From SB11 sp035906255 (lineage in GTDB: Bacteria; Bacteroidota; Bacteroidia; UBA8524), in the NCBI GenBank assembly GCA_035906255.1, contig JAMIFM010000013.1, positions 32,430-96,429 of the forward strand: a stretch of DNA of 64,000 nucleotides, given 5' to 3'. This document shows, in pieces, positions 46,059 to 55,136 of this stretch (the stretch's first letter is position 1; the number at the start of each line of letters is the position of its first letter). Under the pieces are notes generated by a model that worked only from the letters and a program-made list of their open reading frames with translations, had not been told where the DNA came from and did no database searches. Both the position numbers and the translations under genes were made by a program.

Positions 46059-48233
46059 TTAAAACCTGTATGAAAGCGAGATACCCAGTAACAAATACCA
46101 ATCTTTGTTTTTAGGTTCTCCCCTTCTTGCTCCTTCTGAAAATTTACCTCCCGAAGGGTCAATAAAATGCGATACTGCATTAGGGTCTGTATCGGGGTTT
46201 GCCGCCTGCACTTTGGCAATATTGGTAAACTTTCCGCTCACATCGTCTAAATAATCAGTAAAGGTTTTTACAAAGTTTACTTCCAACTCGGCAATAAAAT
46301 TATAGCCCAGCATGGTTTTGAAACTCGCACCCACCGGCAAAGCAAACTGGGTTAGTTTATATTTTTTACCATTACCGCTGGTTTGCCCTTCTGTACCCAT
46401 ATCACGCAGGTTATACCATTTGCCGTTGTATTGGGCTTTGGGGTTGAAATGGAATATGGTAATACCTGTGGATATACTTGGAATAAACCGATTTTTATCA
46501 CTAAATATATAATGACTTAAATGATATTCTGCTTCTAAGGTTAAATCGTACAGCTCTGACCTGAAATTAAGATTTCGTGTGCGTTTTAATTCACTTGGCG
46601 AATAACGGTCGTTACCGCTTAACGCTCCGTAATTAAACATCGCCCTGAATGATACCCTGCGCGTATGGTTATATCTGAACCTGATGCCGTAAGCATCGTT
46701 TATTTCATCACGGTTAAAATCATTGGTGCTTAAATCACCAAAATAATTAGTAACCCCAAGCATCAAGCCTAATTCATACGAACGGGTTTTCTTTTCCAGT
46801 TCTTTCAGTTTGGGGTCAATGGTTTCAATAATTCCTTCTGTTGGCGGCGGGGTTTTCCATTTAAACGCATTGGCAAAAAATAATTCCAAATCTATTTTCC
46901 GGTTCATTTTATACAACCCGAAAATCCTGTTTAAATAAAATTTGCCAAAGTTTGCGGCAGGTAACTCAAACCCTTCTTGATCTTTTAAACCGTTAAATAC
47001 CAAATAAAAACCATGCTCAATTCCGGCTACTTTCTTTACTAATAGCGTAGCTTCTTTTGCCCCTGCATTGTATGTAAATTCAAAATCATACAACGGTTGG
47101 GTAAATATCTTGCCTAACGAGGTATCCAAATAGGCTGCAAACAATACAGGCTTTTGGTTTTTTGCAATAGGTTTTGATAAATGTAATGTGATTACTTTAC
47201 CTATAAAATCTGTAACCGGCTTATCAAGATTGTTTTTACTAGAATCAAGAGTTATGTGTGTGATAAATGCTTTTACATCTTGCGACGGGTTTAATAGGTA
47301 TGGCTCGTGTTTTAATTCGGGCGCAAACTTATCTTTATGAAAGCCGTACGTACTTTTATTTACCCACTCGACATTTGCATCTTTACCCCAATAGTTTTGG
47401 GTAATATCAATCTCTTTTGCGGTACCATCAAACCCTGCGCCAGCCATATCCAACACGGTATCGGCTTGCTCATGAAAAATATAATTTCCCGTAAACACAT
47501 TATTCTTAATGCTTATCGGTTTTTTATCTTCATCAGCATCTATTTCACCGTTTAGCGGATTGTCTTTTGCACGCGGCTTAAAGTCATACAGCGTATTGTT
47601 TACAATAAGATTATTTGCAAAATTGTATTGCACATTATAGGCTGAAAGCGATTTAAAGGTGATGCAGCTTAGGTTATCAGCAAACACATTGTTTTCAAAA
47701 TCAAATTGTATTAACGCTGTGTTTTTTAAATGTTCGGGGTTGCCTACTAATATCCCTGCATCATTGTTATTAATGTTTTTAAACTGGCAGTCTTTAATCA
47801 ATACTGACGACCTGTACCAGTTATTATCAAACGTTAACGGACGTATCAAGCCAATAAATTCGGCATACTCTATATGCACAGCGGCAACAGGGTTAGAACC
47901 TGCAAAGCTAATCCCCATGCCCTCGTCGGTACTGTTCAGGCTATAGAAGCTTACAAATTCGTTTGGACGGCCAATTACTTTCAACCCACCCAAAATCACA
48001 ATTTCAGAACCGGGGTTAAACACCAGTTCGCTGCCCGCTTCAATGGTAAGGGTAGCGTCTTTGGCAACGCGTAGGTTATTTTGTATCAGGTAACGCCCTG
48101 CTGAAAGGGTTTTATCAGAGAATATATTTCCCGAAAGGGTAATAAATGCTGAACTATCACTTTGAGCACCCGCTGCAAACAGCGTAGGTGCCAAAAGCAA
48201 CAGTAAAAACGCATATTTTATTACCTTATTCAT
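46059..48233 (-). CDS. beta-helix / outer-membrane barrel fusion protein
   Basis: A 724-residue exported protein (signal ending in FAAGAQ). The first ~300 residues look like a right-handed parallel beta-helix (repeated short strands such as TIEAGSELVFNPGSEIVILG, NNVFADNLSCITF, NNVFTGNYIFHEQ). A middle region of unknown fold follows, then about 250 residues resembling a DUF6089-type barrel (YELGLMLGVTNYFGDLS ... NRFIPSISTGITIFHFNP ... LLLGISLSYRF), with the terminal phenylalanine expected of outer-membrane proteins. Beta-helix at the surface and barrel in the membrane would form one unit. It begins 4 nt after the GldM-like stop, strongly implying a joint job. Confidence 0.7.
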   Translation of the reverse strand: MNKVIKYAFLLLLLAPTLFAAGAQSDSSAFITLSGNIFSDKTLSAGRYLIQNNLRVAKDATLTIEAGSELVFNPGSEIVILGGLKVIGRPNEFVSFYSLNSTDEGMGISFAGSNPVAAVHIEYAEFIGLIRPLTFDNNWYRSSVLIKDCQFKNINNNDAGILVGNPEHLKNTALIQFDFENNVFADNLSCITFKSLSAYNVQYNFANNLIVNNTLYDFKPRAKDNPLNGEIDADEDKKPISIKNNVFTGNYIFHEQADTVLDMAGAGFDGTAKEIDITQNYWGKDANVEWVNKSTYGFHKDKFAPELKHEPYLLNPSQDVKAFITHITLDSSKNNLDKPVTDFIGKVITLHLSKPIAKNQKPVLFAAYLDTSLGKIFTQPLYDFEFTYNAGAKEATLLVKKVAGIEHGFYLVFNGLKDQEGFELPAANFGKFYLNRIFGLYKMNRKIDLELFFANAFKWKTPPPTEGIIETIDPKLKELEKKTRSYELGLMLGVTNYFGDLSTNDFNRDEINDAYGIRFRYNHTRRVSFRAMFNYGALSGNDRYSPSELKRTRNLNFRSELYDLTLEAEYHLSHYIFSDKNRFIPSISTGITIFHFNPKAQYNGKWYNLRDMGTEGQTSGNGKKYKLTQFALPVGASFKTMLGYNFIAELEVNFVKTFTDYLDDVSGKFTNIAKVQAANPDTDPNAVSHFIDPSGGKFSEGARRGEPKNKDWYLLLGISLSYRF

Positions 48234-48237
48234 GTAT

Positions 48238-49767
48238 TTATTTTACGCTAAATACCACAGGGGCTACATCTTTGGTAGTGCCATCGGTGGCCTCAATACG
48301 AACATTATCAATAATTAATAAATCGCCTGCCTTTAAATCACGTACTAAGCGGCGACTTTCTGACGAAAAATCTTTGCCTTTGTTAACTACTGATTCTTTG
48401 CCAAAGTTATTTACTTTCACTACTTCAAAACTCAAAATATTATATACATCTTCTTCACCGGGTAATGCTATCGAGGCTGCTGTGAGTTTATCCTGCACTT
48501 GTAATATTTTTCGGGAGATATTACCTCCTGCCCTACCGTCAAGCATTACTTGGGGCGAGGGTAGTTTTTTAACCTCGTAGGTACGTTGGGTAACTAAATA
48601 ACTTCCTTCTTCATTTATCGCATATATTTTCAAATGAGCTAACCCTTCTTTGGTAAAACGCAAATAGTATTTACCGCCAAACGGTATTACTTCGCCCATA
48701 TCAATCTCCAACTTTAACTCGTCTGATGCAAACTCTGAGGCTTGCACTTTTATTGGGTTATCAACCCCCATGTATAATATTTCGGGGTTATTTTTTTCTG
48801 AGAAAGCGGAGCGAAGATTAGTAACTACAAAATCTTGTAAAGAGGTGTTTAGACTATCTACCACTAAAAACTCGTATTTACCCACTTTATTAGGCGTGTA
48901 GCGTACAACTCCGTCCTTGCTGATACTAAGTTCTTTAACTACTTTACCTTGGTATTTCACATAACTTTTAACCCCTCCGTAACCTCTTGCACTGTCTAAT
49001 AAAATTACCCTAAAGGCAATTTTATCGCCCACAATAAAGTTTTTGGTGGCTAATACTTCAACGGCTATTGAGTTGGTAGATAGTATACTGATGCTTTTAC
49101 CGTTTTTATTTTGGCTTTGATTACCTGTAAGATACTCGATAAGTGTATGCTTTGTAAACAATAAATCGGTGCGTATTTTATGCAAATTGGTTATTGCAAC
49201 TGCCAACGGTGTTTTGCTAAAGAAAAAGCTCTCCCAACTACGTTCTTTTCCCGAAGCTCCTTTTAGCATAATGCTGGTAGGTAAAACAGTGTCAAATCCT
49301 GCGGTTAGGGTTGTTAATTTGTATGTGCCTATTTTTTGTTTAATGGTCTCTATCTTCTCCTTCAGCTGGGTTGCTTGGGTGCTTTTTACTAAAATGCGGT
49401 TAGATACCATAAAGTTTTTTGAACTGTTAAGGTATTGGTTATCATTATAACCGCCTACGCTATTTTGCAAAAGCAATGTCATTGTATCTATTTGACTTAT
49501 CGCTTGGTCTATCGCTGCCGAAACATCCATTATGTTGTAAAAATCCTGCGCTAACGGAGTATTTAAAAACAATTGCTCATCTAAACGAGCCATGTTTTCA
49601 TCTATCTTGTTTTGGTAGTCTTTACTTGCTTGTTCAAGAGATAATGCAGTGTATTTGCTCGAGTCAACAAATTCTGAGGGTAAATAGATAAACGCAAGCG
49701 TTATAAACACTATATACATCAGGTTTATAAGCTTTTGTCTTACCTCGTTATTTGTGTTCCCAAACAT
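48238..49767 (-). CDS. gldM: GldM-like T9SS/gliding motor subunit
   Basis: This 509-residue protein matches GldM in length, topology and N-terminus: a cytoplasmic start, then EVRQKLINLMYIVFITLAFIY, which keeps the conserved Arg (residue 10) and Tyr (residue 18) of the single membrane helix. The long periplasmic part has the multi-domain arrangement of GldM, ending in VVFSVK. In characterised T9SS, a GldM dimer rotates in a GldL pentamer using the proton gradient and passes torque to GldK-GldN. Neighbours are gldL (11 nt upstream) and the beta-helix/barrel protein, but not gldK or gldN. Confidence 0.85.
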   Translation of the reverse strand: MFGNTNNEVRQKLINLMYIVFITLAFIYLPSEFVDSSKYTALSLEQASKDYQNKIDENMARLDEQLFLNTPLAQDFYNIMDVSAAIDQAISQIDTMTLLLQNSVGGYNDNQYLNSSKNFMVSNRILVKSTQATQLKEKIETIKQKIGTYKLTTLTAGFDTVLPTSIMLKGASGKERSWESFFFSKTPLAVAITNLHKIRTDLLFTKHTLIEYLTGNQSQNKNGKSISILSTNSIAVEVLATKNFIVGDKIAFRVILLDSARGYGGVKSYVKYQGKVVKELSISKDGVVRYTPNKVGKYEFLVVDSLNTSLQDFVVTNLRSAFSEKNNPEILYMGVDNPIKVQASEFASDELKLEIDMGEVIPFGGKYYLRFTKEGLAHLKIYAINEEGSYLVTQRTYEVKKLPSPQVMLDGRAGGNISRKILQVQDKLTAASIALPGEEDVYNILSFEVVKVNNFGKESVVNKGKDFSSESRRLVRDLKAGDLLIIDNVRIEATDGTTKDVAPVVFSVK

Positions 49768-49778
49768 CCGTCCCGCAG

Positions 49779-50318
49779 TTATTTAGTATCAGCCCTTTTA
49801 TTGCGCATTACCATCACTTCATTAAAATCGTTATAAAACTCATTAATGCTGCCAAGGTTGCGTTTCAGTTCTTTCATTTGCAACTCGTATCCGTTGTTGG
49901 CATCTTCCAGTTTTTTGATACTGGTGTTCATCCCTTCAACTGAACGCGTTAGCTGACTAAATATATCGCTTAATTTGTCAATGTTTTGCTCCATCTGCTC
50001 CAACTTCGTCTCAAGATAAGCCGAGTTGCGCTTCACAATATCGTTATTCAACCCTACTTGGTCGTATATCTGCACATCTTCTTCGGTTTCATCCAAAATA
50101 CCGGGGAACACCTTTTCCCATTTGTATTGGGCAGGTTTGCTATTAAATCTGAATGAGGATATTAAAAACACAATTACCTCGGTACCCAGCCCGATAATAA
50201 ATATTTCATCGGCATAGTTCCAATCCATAAACTTGGCCATTGCACCAAGTATTACTATGGCGGCACCCACGCCATACACGAAATTCAGAAAATCAAACTT
50301 TGGTTTTACTCTTTCCAT
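49779..50318 (-). CDS. gldL: GldL-like T9SS/gliding motor subunit
   Basis: This 179-residue protein has two membrane helices and a C-terminal coiled coil (about residues 95-165). The helix region FVYGVGAAIVILGAMAKFMDW and GLGTEVIVFLISSF matches GldL; the conserved membrane glutamate (Glu47 here, equivalent to Glu49 of Flavobacterium johnsoniae) is kept, while the position usually occupied by His in KxxHW is Asp32. I start at ATG 50318 (MERVKPKF), because a -7 box overlaps the longer reading. It is followed by gldM after 11 nt. Confidence 0.85.
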   Translation of the reverse strand: MERVKPKFDFLNFVYGVGAAIVILGAMAKFMDWNYADEIFIIGLGTEVIVFLISSFRFNSKPAQYKWEKVFPGILDETEEDVQIYDQVGLNNDIVKRNSAYLETKLEQMEQNIDKLSDIFSQLTRSVEGMNTSIKKLEDANNGYELQMKELKRNLGSINEFYNDFNEVMVMRNKRADTK

Positions 50319-50345
50319 CGTCCACACTTTATCCTGTGTTACAAA

Positions 50346-50353
50346 CAAATGTA
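50346..50353 (-). promoter_or_regulatory. candidate -7 box for the gldLM operon
   Basis: TACATTTG on the minus strand fits TAnnTTTG, 27 nt before the gldL ATG. It indicates that gldLM is transcribed separately from bshC, whose stop is 29 nt further upstream. No clear -33 box. Confidence 0.5.
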
Positions 50354-50382
50354 GAAGATAACGCGCGGCTAAAAACGAGGTA

Positions 50383-51996
50383 TTATATCAGTGGTGGCAA
50401 TACTATGATGAGTGGTTTATTTTCGTGATTAAAGGTTTTAAGCAGATTTTCAATCACTTCTGTACTACCCAATTGAGGGGCTGAAAGCATAGTATCCACG
50501 CGCTCTGCAAGCAATCCGGGCTTAAAAAATTTTGCTTTGATGGTTTCTATTTGCTTCAACTGTCCTTCAACAGAACGTTTACCTACTTTTTCAAGTTTAT
50601 TGTCAAGCTTTTCAAACGTTTCTGTAATACGCTTAAACTCCCCTTCGATAAAGGGTTTAAGATTGGCATCAACCGCTAAAGCAGCAGTTTTAATCGTTTC
50701 TAACGTTGTTGAGATAGTTTTGTAATGTGTTGATAAATCAACGGTTTCTTCTGTGTTCTCGACCAAAAATGCAGCTTCCAGTTCTTTTTCATCGTTAAGA
50801 AAATCAACAGGAATAAAACCCATAGAGGTGATTTTATCCACAGTTTTCTCATTCAACACAATCAACGATTTACGAAGTTCTAAAATAGGAAACTGCACCC
50901 CATTTATACCAAACATCTCTTTTAGCTGAAACCAGTAGTTTACTTCGGCAGGACCGCCCACATAGGCTAAATTGGGCAGTATCACTTCTTGGTATAAGGG
51001 ACGCATGATAACATTGGGGCTGAATTTTTCAGGATTGTTATCAATTTCATGCATCAATGCTGTTTCATCAAACTCAATATTTGTATCAAGTACTTTAAAA
51101 GTACTACCCTCTTTTACAATACGGCTACGGCTTGTATCGGTTAGGTAAAAGAAGTTTATATCACGCGGATGAATTTGGGTTTTGTAGTTCTGCCCCAGTT
51201 GTTGGCTGGTTCTGCTAACAACCTGCACATTTTTCCCTTCAAAAATATCGGCTTTAGTATAGGGTGTAAATAGCTTTTTAAGTTCCTTGTCGTCTGCATC
51301 AATCACGACTAAACCTGTGTGCCCGAATAATTGGTGTACTATGGCACGGGTTGCATCGGCAAGCGTAGGGTATTTTGTGTAAGCATCAGTAAACATTGCA
51401 AGCAGCTTTTTAGCTTCTTCGTCGTTTTGCACCAACGCTGCAACATCAGCTTCAAGGTTGTTTATTGTAGTAGGTGATAATCTGCCTACTGCACCTGTAA
51501 ATCCTTCGATTTGCGGCCATTTAAACTCACGGTTGTATAGGTTCAGGTGGCTTATCTCTTCAAAATCGTGGTCTTCGGTAGCCATCCAAAACACAGGCAC
51601 AAATTTGTAACCCTTAAAATTTTCTTCCAGCCAACAACATCGGGCAATGGTAGTAAGTATCTTGTACGTTACGTATAGCGGCCCTAAATAGATATGGATT
51701 TGCTGCCCTGTGGTAACCGTAAAGGTAGAATCGTTTAGCAATGCATCGATGTTTTGTTTTACCGCAGTTCCGTTGTTTTCGTTAAGCAACGTTCCATATT
51801 GAGCAGTAAGCACTTGGTGAAGTACTTTGCGGTTCTCAGGCAAAAAAGCACGGCTTTTTATTGTTTTCTCATACCCTTCAAGGTCGGCATAATTTTCATA
51901 AAAGGGAGTGAGTGATGCCGATTTCTGCAAGTAATCAAAAACGGCTTTAGGGTAGTATTGGCCCAGTTTTTCTTCGTGGGCAGCTATGTATTGCAT
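50383..51996 (-). CDS. bshC: bacillithiol biosynthesis cysteine-adding enzyme
   Basis: BshC adds cysteine to glucosaminyl-malate in the last step of bacillithiol synthesis. The 537-residue length is typical. Family motifs include VTTGQQIHIYLGPLYVTYKI near residue 95, WMATEDHDFEEI near 140 and a long C-terminal coiled coil (450-505). bshA and bshB are not in the window. Presence of BshC makes bacillithiol the likely low-molecular-weight thiol of this organism. Confidence 0.95.
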   Translation of the reverse strand: MQYIAAHEEKLGQYYPKAVFDYLQKSASLTPFYENYADLEGYEKTIKSRAFLPENRKVLHQVLTAQYGTLLNENNGTAVKQNIDALLNDSTFTVTTGQQIHIYLGPLYVTYKILTTIARCCWLEENFKGYKFVPVFWMATEDHDFEEISHLNLYNREFKWPQIEGFTGAVGRLSPTTINNLEADVAALVQNDEEAKKLLAMFTDAYTKYPTLADATRAIVHQLFGHTGLVVIDADDKELKKLFTPYTKADIFEGKNVQVVSRTSQQLGQNYKTQIHPRDINFFYLTDTSRSRIVKEGSTFKVLDTNIEFDETALMHEIDNNPEKFSPNVIMRPLYQEVILPNLAYVGGPAEVNYWFQLKEMFGINGVQFPILELRKSLIVLNEKTVDKITSMGFIPVDFLNDEKELEAAFLVENTEETVDLSTHYKTISTTLETIKTAALAVDANLKPFIEGEFKRITETFEKLDNKLEKVGKRSVEGQLKQIETIKAKFFKPGLLAERVDTMLSAPQLGSTEVIENLLKTFNHENKPLIIVLPPLI

Positions 51997-52013
51997 TGTT
52001 GCTTATATTATGG

Positions 52014-53327
52014 TTATTGCACGATGGTACCGTACAAATCAAATTCTTCTGCCGTGTTAATGGTCACATTGGCAAAATCACCCACACGGGCATAATTGGC
52101 CTTTTTGTCCACCAACACTTCATTATCCACCTCGGGCGAATCAAATTCGGTACGACCTACAAAATATCCGCCTTCCACACGGTCAAACAGCACTTTATAG
52201 GTGTTTCCTACTTTTTCTTTATTTTTTTCTAATGAAATTTCTTGCTGTATGGCCATCAACTCCTCGGCTCTTTCGTCTTTTACCTCTTGAGGTATATCAT
52301 CCGGAAGGCTGTGGGCATGGGTATTTTCTTCGTGCGAGTAGGTAAATACCCCCATACGGTCAAATTTCATTTGCTGTACAAAATCGGTAAGCTGGTTAAA
52401 CTCGGCCTCAGTTTCTCCGGGATGCCCCACCAGTAAGGTAGTTCGTATGGCTATGCCGGGCACTTTTTGGCGAATGGTGTCAATTACTTCTTCTGTACGG
52501 CGGCGGGTAATGCCCCTGCGCATTATCTTCAACATATTATCCGTTGCGTGCTGCAAGGGTATATCAATGTATTTGCAAATGTTATCGCGTTCGGCCATTA
52601 CATCAAGCGCGTCTAAGGGAAACTGTGACGGGAATGCATAGTGTAAACGTATCCAATCCAGTCCTTCAACGTCGCTTAGGTTACGCAATAAGTCGGCCAA
52701 TTTTCGCTCGCCGTATAAATCCAGTCCGTAATAAGTGCTGTCTTGGGCGATCAGCATTAGCTCTTTGGTACCTGCTTTTACAAGGTTTTTAGCCTCAATA
52801 ACCAATTGCTCAATGGATTTTGAAACGTGCTGACCGCGCATTAACGGTATAGCACAAAACGAGCAAGGGCGGTTACACCCTTCTGATATTTTTAAGTATG
52901 CGTAGTGCTGGGGAGTGGTGATAAGACGCTCGCCTATTAAATCGTGTTTATAATCGGCACCTAATGTTTTTAGGATATTGGGCAGTTCCAACGTCCCGAA
53001 AAAAGCATCCACCTGTGGGATTTCGCGCTCCAAATCGTCTTTATAACGGTGAGAAAGACAACCTGTAACGTATAGTTTATCAATATTACCTGACTCTTTT
53101 TCATCCACATACCGCAGGATAGTATCAATACTTTCTTGCTTGGCGTTTTCAATAAAGCCGCAAGTATTTACGATGATAATGTTTGAGTCGTCCTTTTTTG
53201 ATTCGTGCTCAACCTCAAACTGGTTGGCTTTTAGTTGACTGTATAAAACTTCGCTGTCCACAAGGTTTTTGCTACAACCCAGTGTTACAATGTTTATTTT
53301 ATTTTGTTTGTGTGATTTGGTGCGCAT
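52014..53327 (-). CDS. rimO: ribosomal protein S12 methylthiotransferase
   Basis: RimO adds a methylthio group to an aspartate of ribosomal protein S12. The 437-residue protein has the N-terminal MTTase domain (cysteines in TLGCSKNLVDSE, NTCGFIENA and VTGCLSHRY), a radical-SAM domain (CNRPCSFCAIP) and a C-terminal TRAM domain (YKVLFDRVEGGYFVGRTEFD). The absence of MiaB-specific features and the CSKNLVDSE start favour RimO. It lies between ftsY and bshC on the same strand, in a translation-related cluster. Confidence 0.96.
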   Translation of the reverse strand: MRTKSHKQNKINIVTLGCSKNLVDSEVLYSQLKANQFEVEHESKKDDSNIIIVNTCGFIENAKQESIDTILRYVDEKESGNIDKLYVTGCLSHRYKDDLEREIPQVDAFFGTLELPNILKTLGADYKHDLIGERLITTPQHYAYLKISEGCNRPCSFCAIPLMRGQHVSKSIEQLVIEAKNLVKAGTKELMLIAQDSTYYGLDLYGERKLADLLRNLSDVEGLDWIRLHYAFPSQFPLDALDVMAERDNICKYIDIPLQHATDNMLKIMRRGITRRRTEEVIDTIRQKVPGIAIRTTLLVGHPGETEAEFNQLTDFVQQMKFDRMGVFTYSHEENTHAHSLPDDIPQEVKDERAEELMAIQQEISLEKNKEKVGNTYKVLFDRVEGGYFVGRTEFDSPEVDNEVLVDKKANYARVGDFANVTINTAEEFDLYGTIVQ

Positions 53328-53428
53328 TGTAATAAACTACAAACGTTGAGAATAAGTACTCTATTAACCGAAGCATACGTTGGATTATAAACTCAATTTA
53401 TAATCCTGTATATGATTGAAAATGGCAG

Positions 53429-54379
53429 CTATCCCTTAAACAACGAGTCGATAAACTCGTGTTTATTGAATACCTGTAAGTCTTCCATGCCTTCGCCTAC
53501 GCCTATGTATTTAACCGGTACCGAAAATTCATCGCTGATACCTATTACCACTCCGCCTTTGGCTGTTCCATCCAGTTTGGTAAGTGCAAGGGCATTTACC
53601 TCGGTAACGGCTGTAAACTGGCGGGCTTGTTCAAACGCATTTTGGCCGGTGCTGGCATCCAATACCAATAGCACCTCGTGCGGGGCATCGGGAATGTGTT
53701 TTTGTACCACACGTCGAATTTTAGAAAGTTCATTCATCAAATTCACTTTATTGTGCAAGCGGCCTGCGGTATCTATAATAGCTACATCGTACCCGCCTTC
53801 GGCAGCGGCTTTGGCTGTTTCAAAGGCTACGGCGGCAGGGTCGGCATTCATACCCTTGTCAACAATATCCACTCCTACCCTCTTGCTCCAAATGGTAAGC
53901 TGGTCAACAGCGGCAGCCCTAAAGGTATCTCCCGCACCCAGTAATACTTTTTTACCTTGTTTTTTAAATTGAAAGGCCAGTTTGCCTATGGTGGTGGTTT
54001 TACCTACCCCATTAACACCCACAACCATAATAATGTATGGCTTTTTGTTTGCAGGTATCTGTAATTCGCCTGTGGTGTTGTCGCCTTCGGGCAACAAGGC
54101 GGCCATTTCTTCTTTAAGCAGGGTGTTCAACTCACCCGTTCCTACGTATTTATCTTTGGCTACGCGTTTTTGTATACGGTCTATTATTTTCAGCGTGGTA
54201 TTAATACCCACATCTGAACTCACCAAAATTTCTTCAAGGTCGTCCAAAAAATCATCGCCAATGGTAGAACGCCCCACCAATGCCTTGCTAATTTTATCAA
54301 AAAGCCCGGTTTTGGTTTTCTCAAGACCTTCGTCAAGCTTTTGCTTCTTGTCCTTGCTGAAGAAACTGAATATTCCCAT
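53429..54379 (-). CDS. ftsY: signal recognition particle receptor FtsY
   Basis: FtsY docks SRP-ribosome complexes at the membrane. The 316-residue protein has the NG domain only, with a short charged N-terminus (FSFFSKDKKQKLDE) in place of the acidic A domain of E. coli. GTPase motifs are GVNGVGKTTTIGKLA, DTAGRLHNK and TKLDGTAKGG. It follows rpmB, rpmG and the DUF4295 gene, the standard Bacteroidota order. Confidence 0.97.
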   Translation of the reverse strand: MGIFSFFSKDKKQKLDEGLEKTKTGLFDKISKALVGRSTIGDDFLDDLEEILVSSDVGINTTLKIIDRIQKRVAKDKYVGTGELNTLLKEEMAALLPEGDNTTGELQIPANKKPYIIMVVGVNGVGKTTTIGKLAFQFKKQGKKVLLGAGDTFRAAAVDQLTIWSKRVGVDIVDKGMNADPAAVAFETAKAAAEGGYDVAIIDTAGRLHNKVNLMNELSKIRRVVQKHIPDAPHEVLLVLDASTGQNAFEQARQFTAVTEVNALALTKLDGTAKGGVVIGISDEFSVPVKYIGVGEGMEDLQVFNKHEFIDSLFKG

Positions 54380-54391
54380 AGGTTTATATAT

Positions 54392-54420
54392 GAAAAAAGC
54401 CCCCTAAGTTATAGGAAGCT
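54392..54420 (-). terminator. possible terminator or attenuator between DUF4295 and ftsY
   Basis: In minus-strand RNA, AGCUUCCU pairs with AGGGGGCU (two G-U pairs) around a 7-nt loop, followed by six U. It ends just upstream of ftsY, so it would partly separate the ribosomal genes from ftsY. Confidence 0.5.
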
Positions 54421-54452
54421 TCGTTAACTTATACTTTTGAACAAAAACTTTT

Positions 54453-54602
54453 TTATTTAAAGTAGGTTTTTACCTGATCAGAAGGGATAATCTCTTCTTT
54501 AAAGGTATATGAGCCGGTTTTAGGTGAGCGAACAGTTCTAATAACTTTTGCCCATTGTTTACCTTCTCCTGTTTTCAGCGTAGCAACAACCTTCTTAGCC
54601 AT
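54453..54602 (-). CDS. DUF4295 small basic protein
   Basis: A 49-residue lysine-rich protein (MAKKVVATLKTGEGKQWAKV ... ending in DQVKTYFK). DUF4295 occurs only in Bacteroidota, almost always between rpmG and ftsY as here, and is thought to be ribosome-associated. It starts 23 nt after the rpmG stop. Confidence 0.95.
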   Translation of the reverse strand: MAKKVVATLKTGEGKQWAKVIRTVRSPKTGSYTFKEEIIPSDQVKTYFK

Positions 54603-54625
54603 TTTCTTACTTTATTTATAAGTGG

Positions 54626-54808
54626 TTACTTAATTTCTTTATGTACAGTGTACTTTTTAAGGACAGCGTTGTATTTTTTCAACTCTAACCTTTCAGTAGT
54701 GTTTTTCTTGTTCTTGGTAGTAATATACCTAGAAGTTCCGGGCATACCGCTCTCTTTATGCTCGGTACACTCCATTATTACTTGTATGCGGTTACCTCTT
54801 TTTGCCAT
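54626..54808 (-). CDS. rpmG: 50S ribosomal protein L33
   Basis: A 60-residue ribosomal protein (MAKRGNRIQVIMECTEHK ... KYNAVLKKYTVHKEIK). It retains a single cysteine in place of the paired CxxC zinc motifs, so it is the zinc-free form. It lies 13 nt after rpmB. Confidence 0.97.
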   Translation of the reverse strand: MAKRGNRIQVIMECTEHKESGMPGTSRYITTKNKKNTTERLELKKYNAVLKKYTVHKEIK

Positions 54809-54821
54809 CTTAGTAAACTAA

Positions 54822-55055
54822 TTAAATCTTACCGGTTTTCATGTACTTGTTAAGGCAGGCAGTAATCCCGTTTTTGCTAATTGTACGCATAGCTGAGGTA
54901 GATACTTTTAAAGTAATCCACTCATCCTCTTCGGGGATATAAAATTTCTTTACCTGCAAGTTGGGCCTAAACCTCTTGATAGTCTTTTTGTTTGAGTGAG
55001 AAACATTGTGTCCTACAAGGGTTCTTTTGCCAGTTAAATCACAAACGCGTGCCAT
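54822..55055 (-). CDS. rpmB: 50S ribosomal protein L28
   Basis: A 77-residue ribosomal protein with the family start MARVCDLTGKRTLVGHNVSH and the core RFRPNLQVKKFYIPEED. It is the first gene of the rpmB-rpmG-DUF4295-ftsY group. Confidence 0.97.
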   Translation of the reverse strand: MARVCDLTGKRTLVGHNVSHSNKKTIKRFRPNLQVKKFYIPEEDEWITLKVSTSAMRTISKNGITACLNKYMKTGKI

Positions 55056-55136
55056 TTTCTTTTCGTTAAAAGGATTGCAAAGGTAGAGCTTTATCTGATA
55101 ACAAACAAGACATCCTGATATTTTTTACAAATAATA

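Noticed and set aside
48238..50318. Reading the GldL/GldM pair as MotAB or ExbBD
   Set aside because: GldL-like topology (two helices then a coiled coil) and the RQKLINLMY start of GldM are specific; no peptidoglycan-binding OmpA-like tail or ExbD shape is present in GldM.
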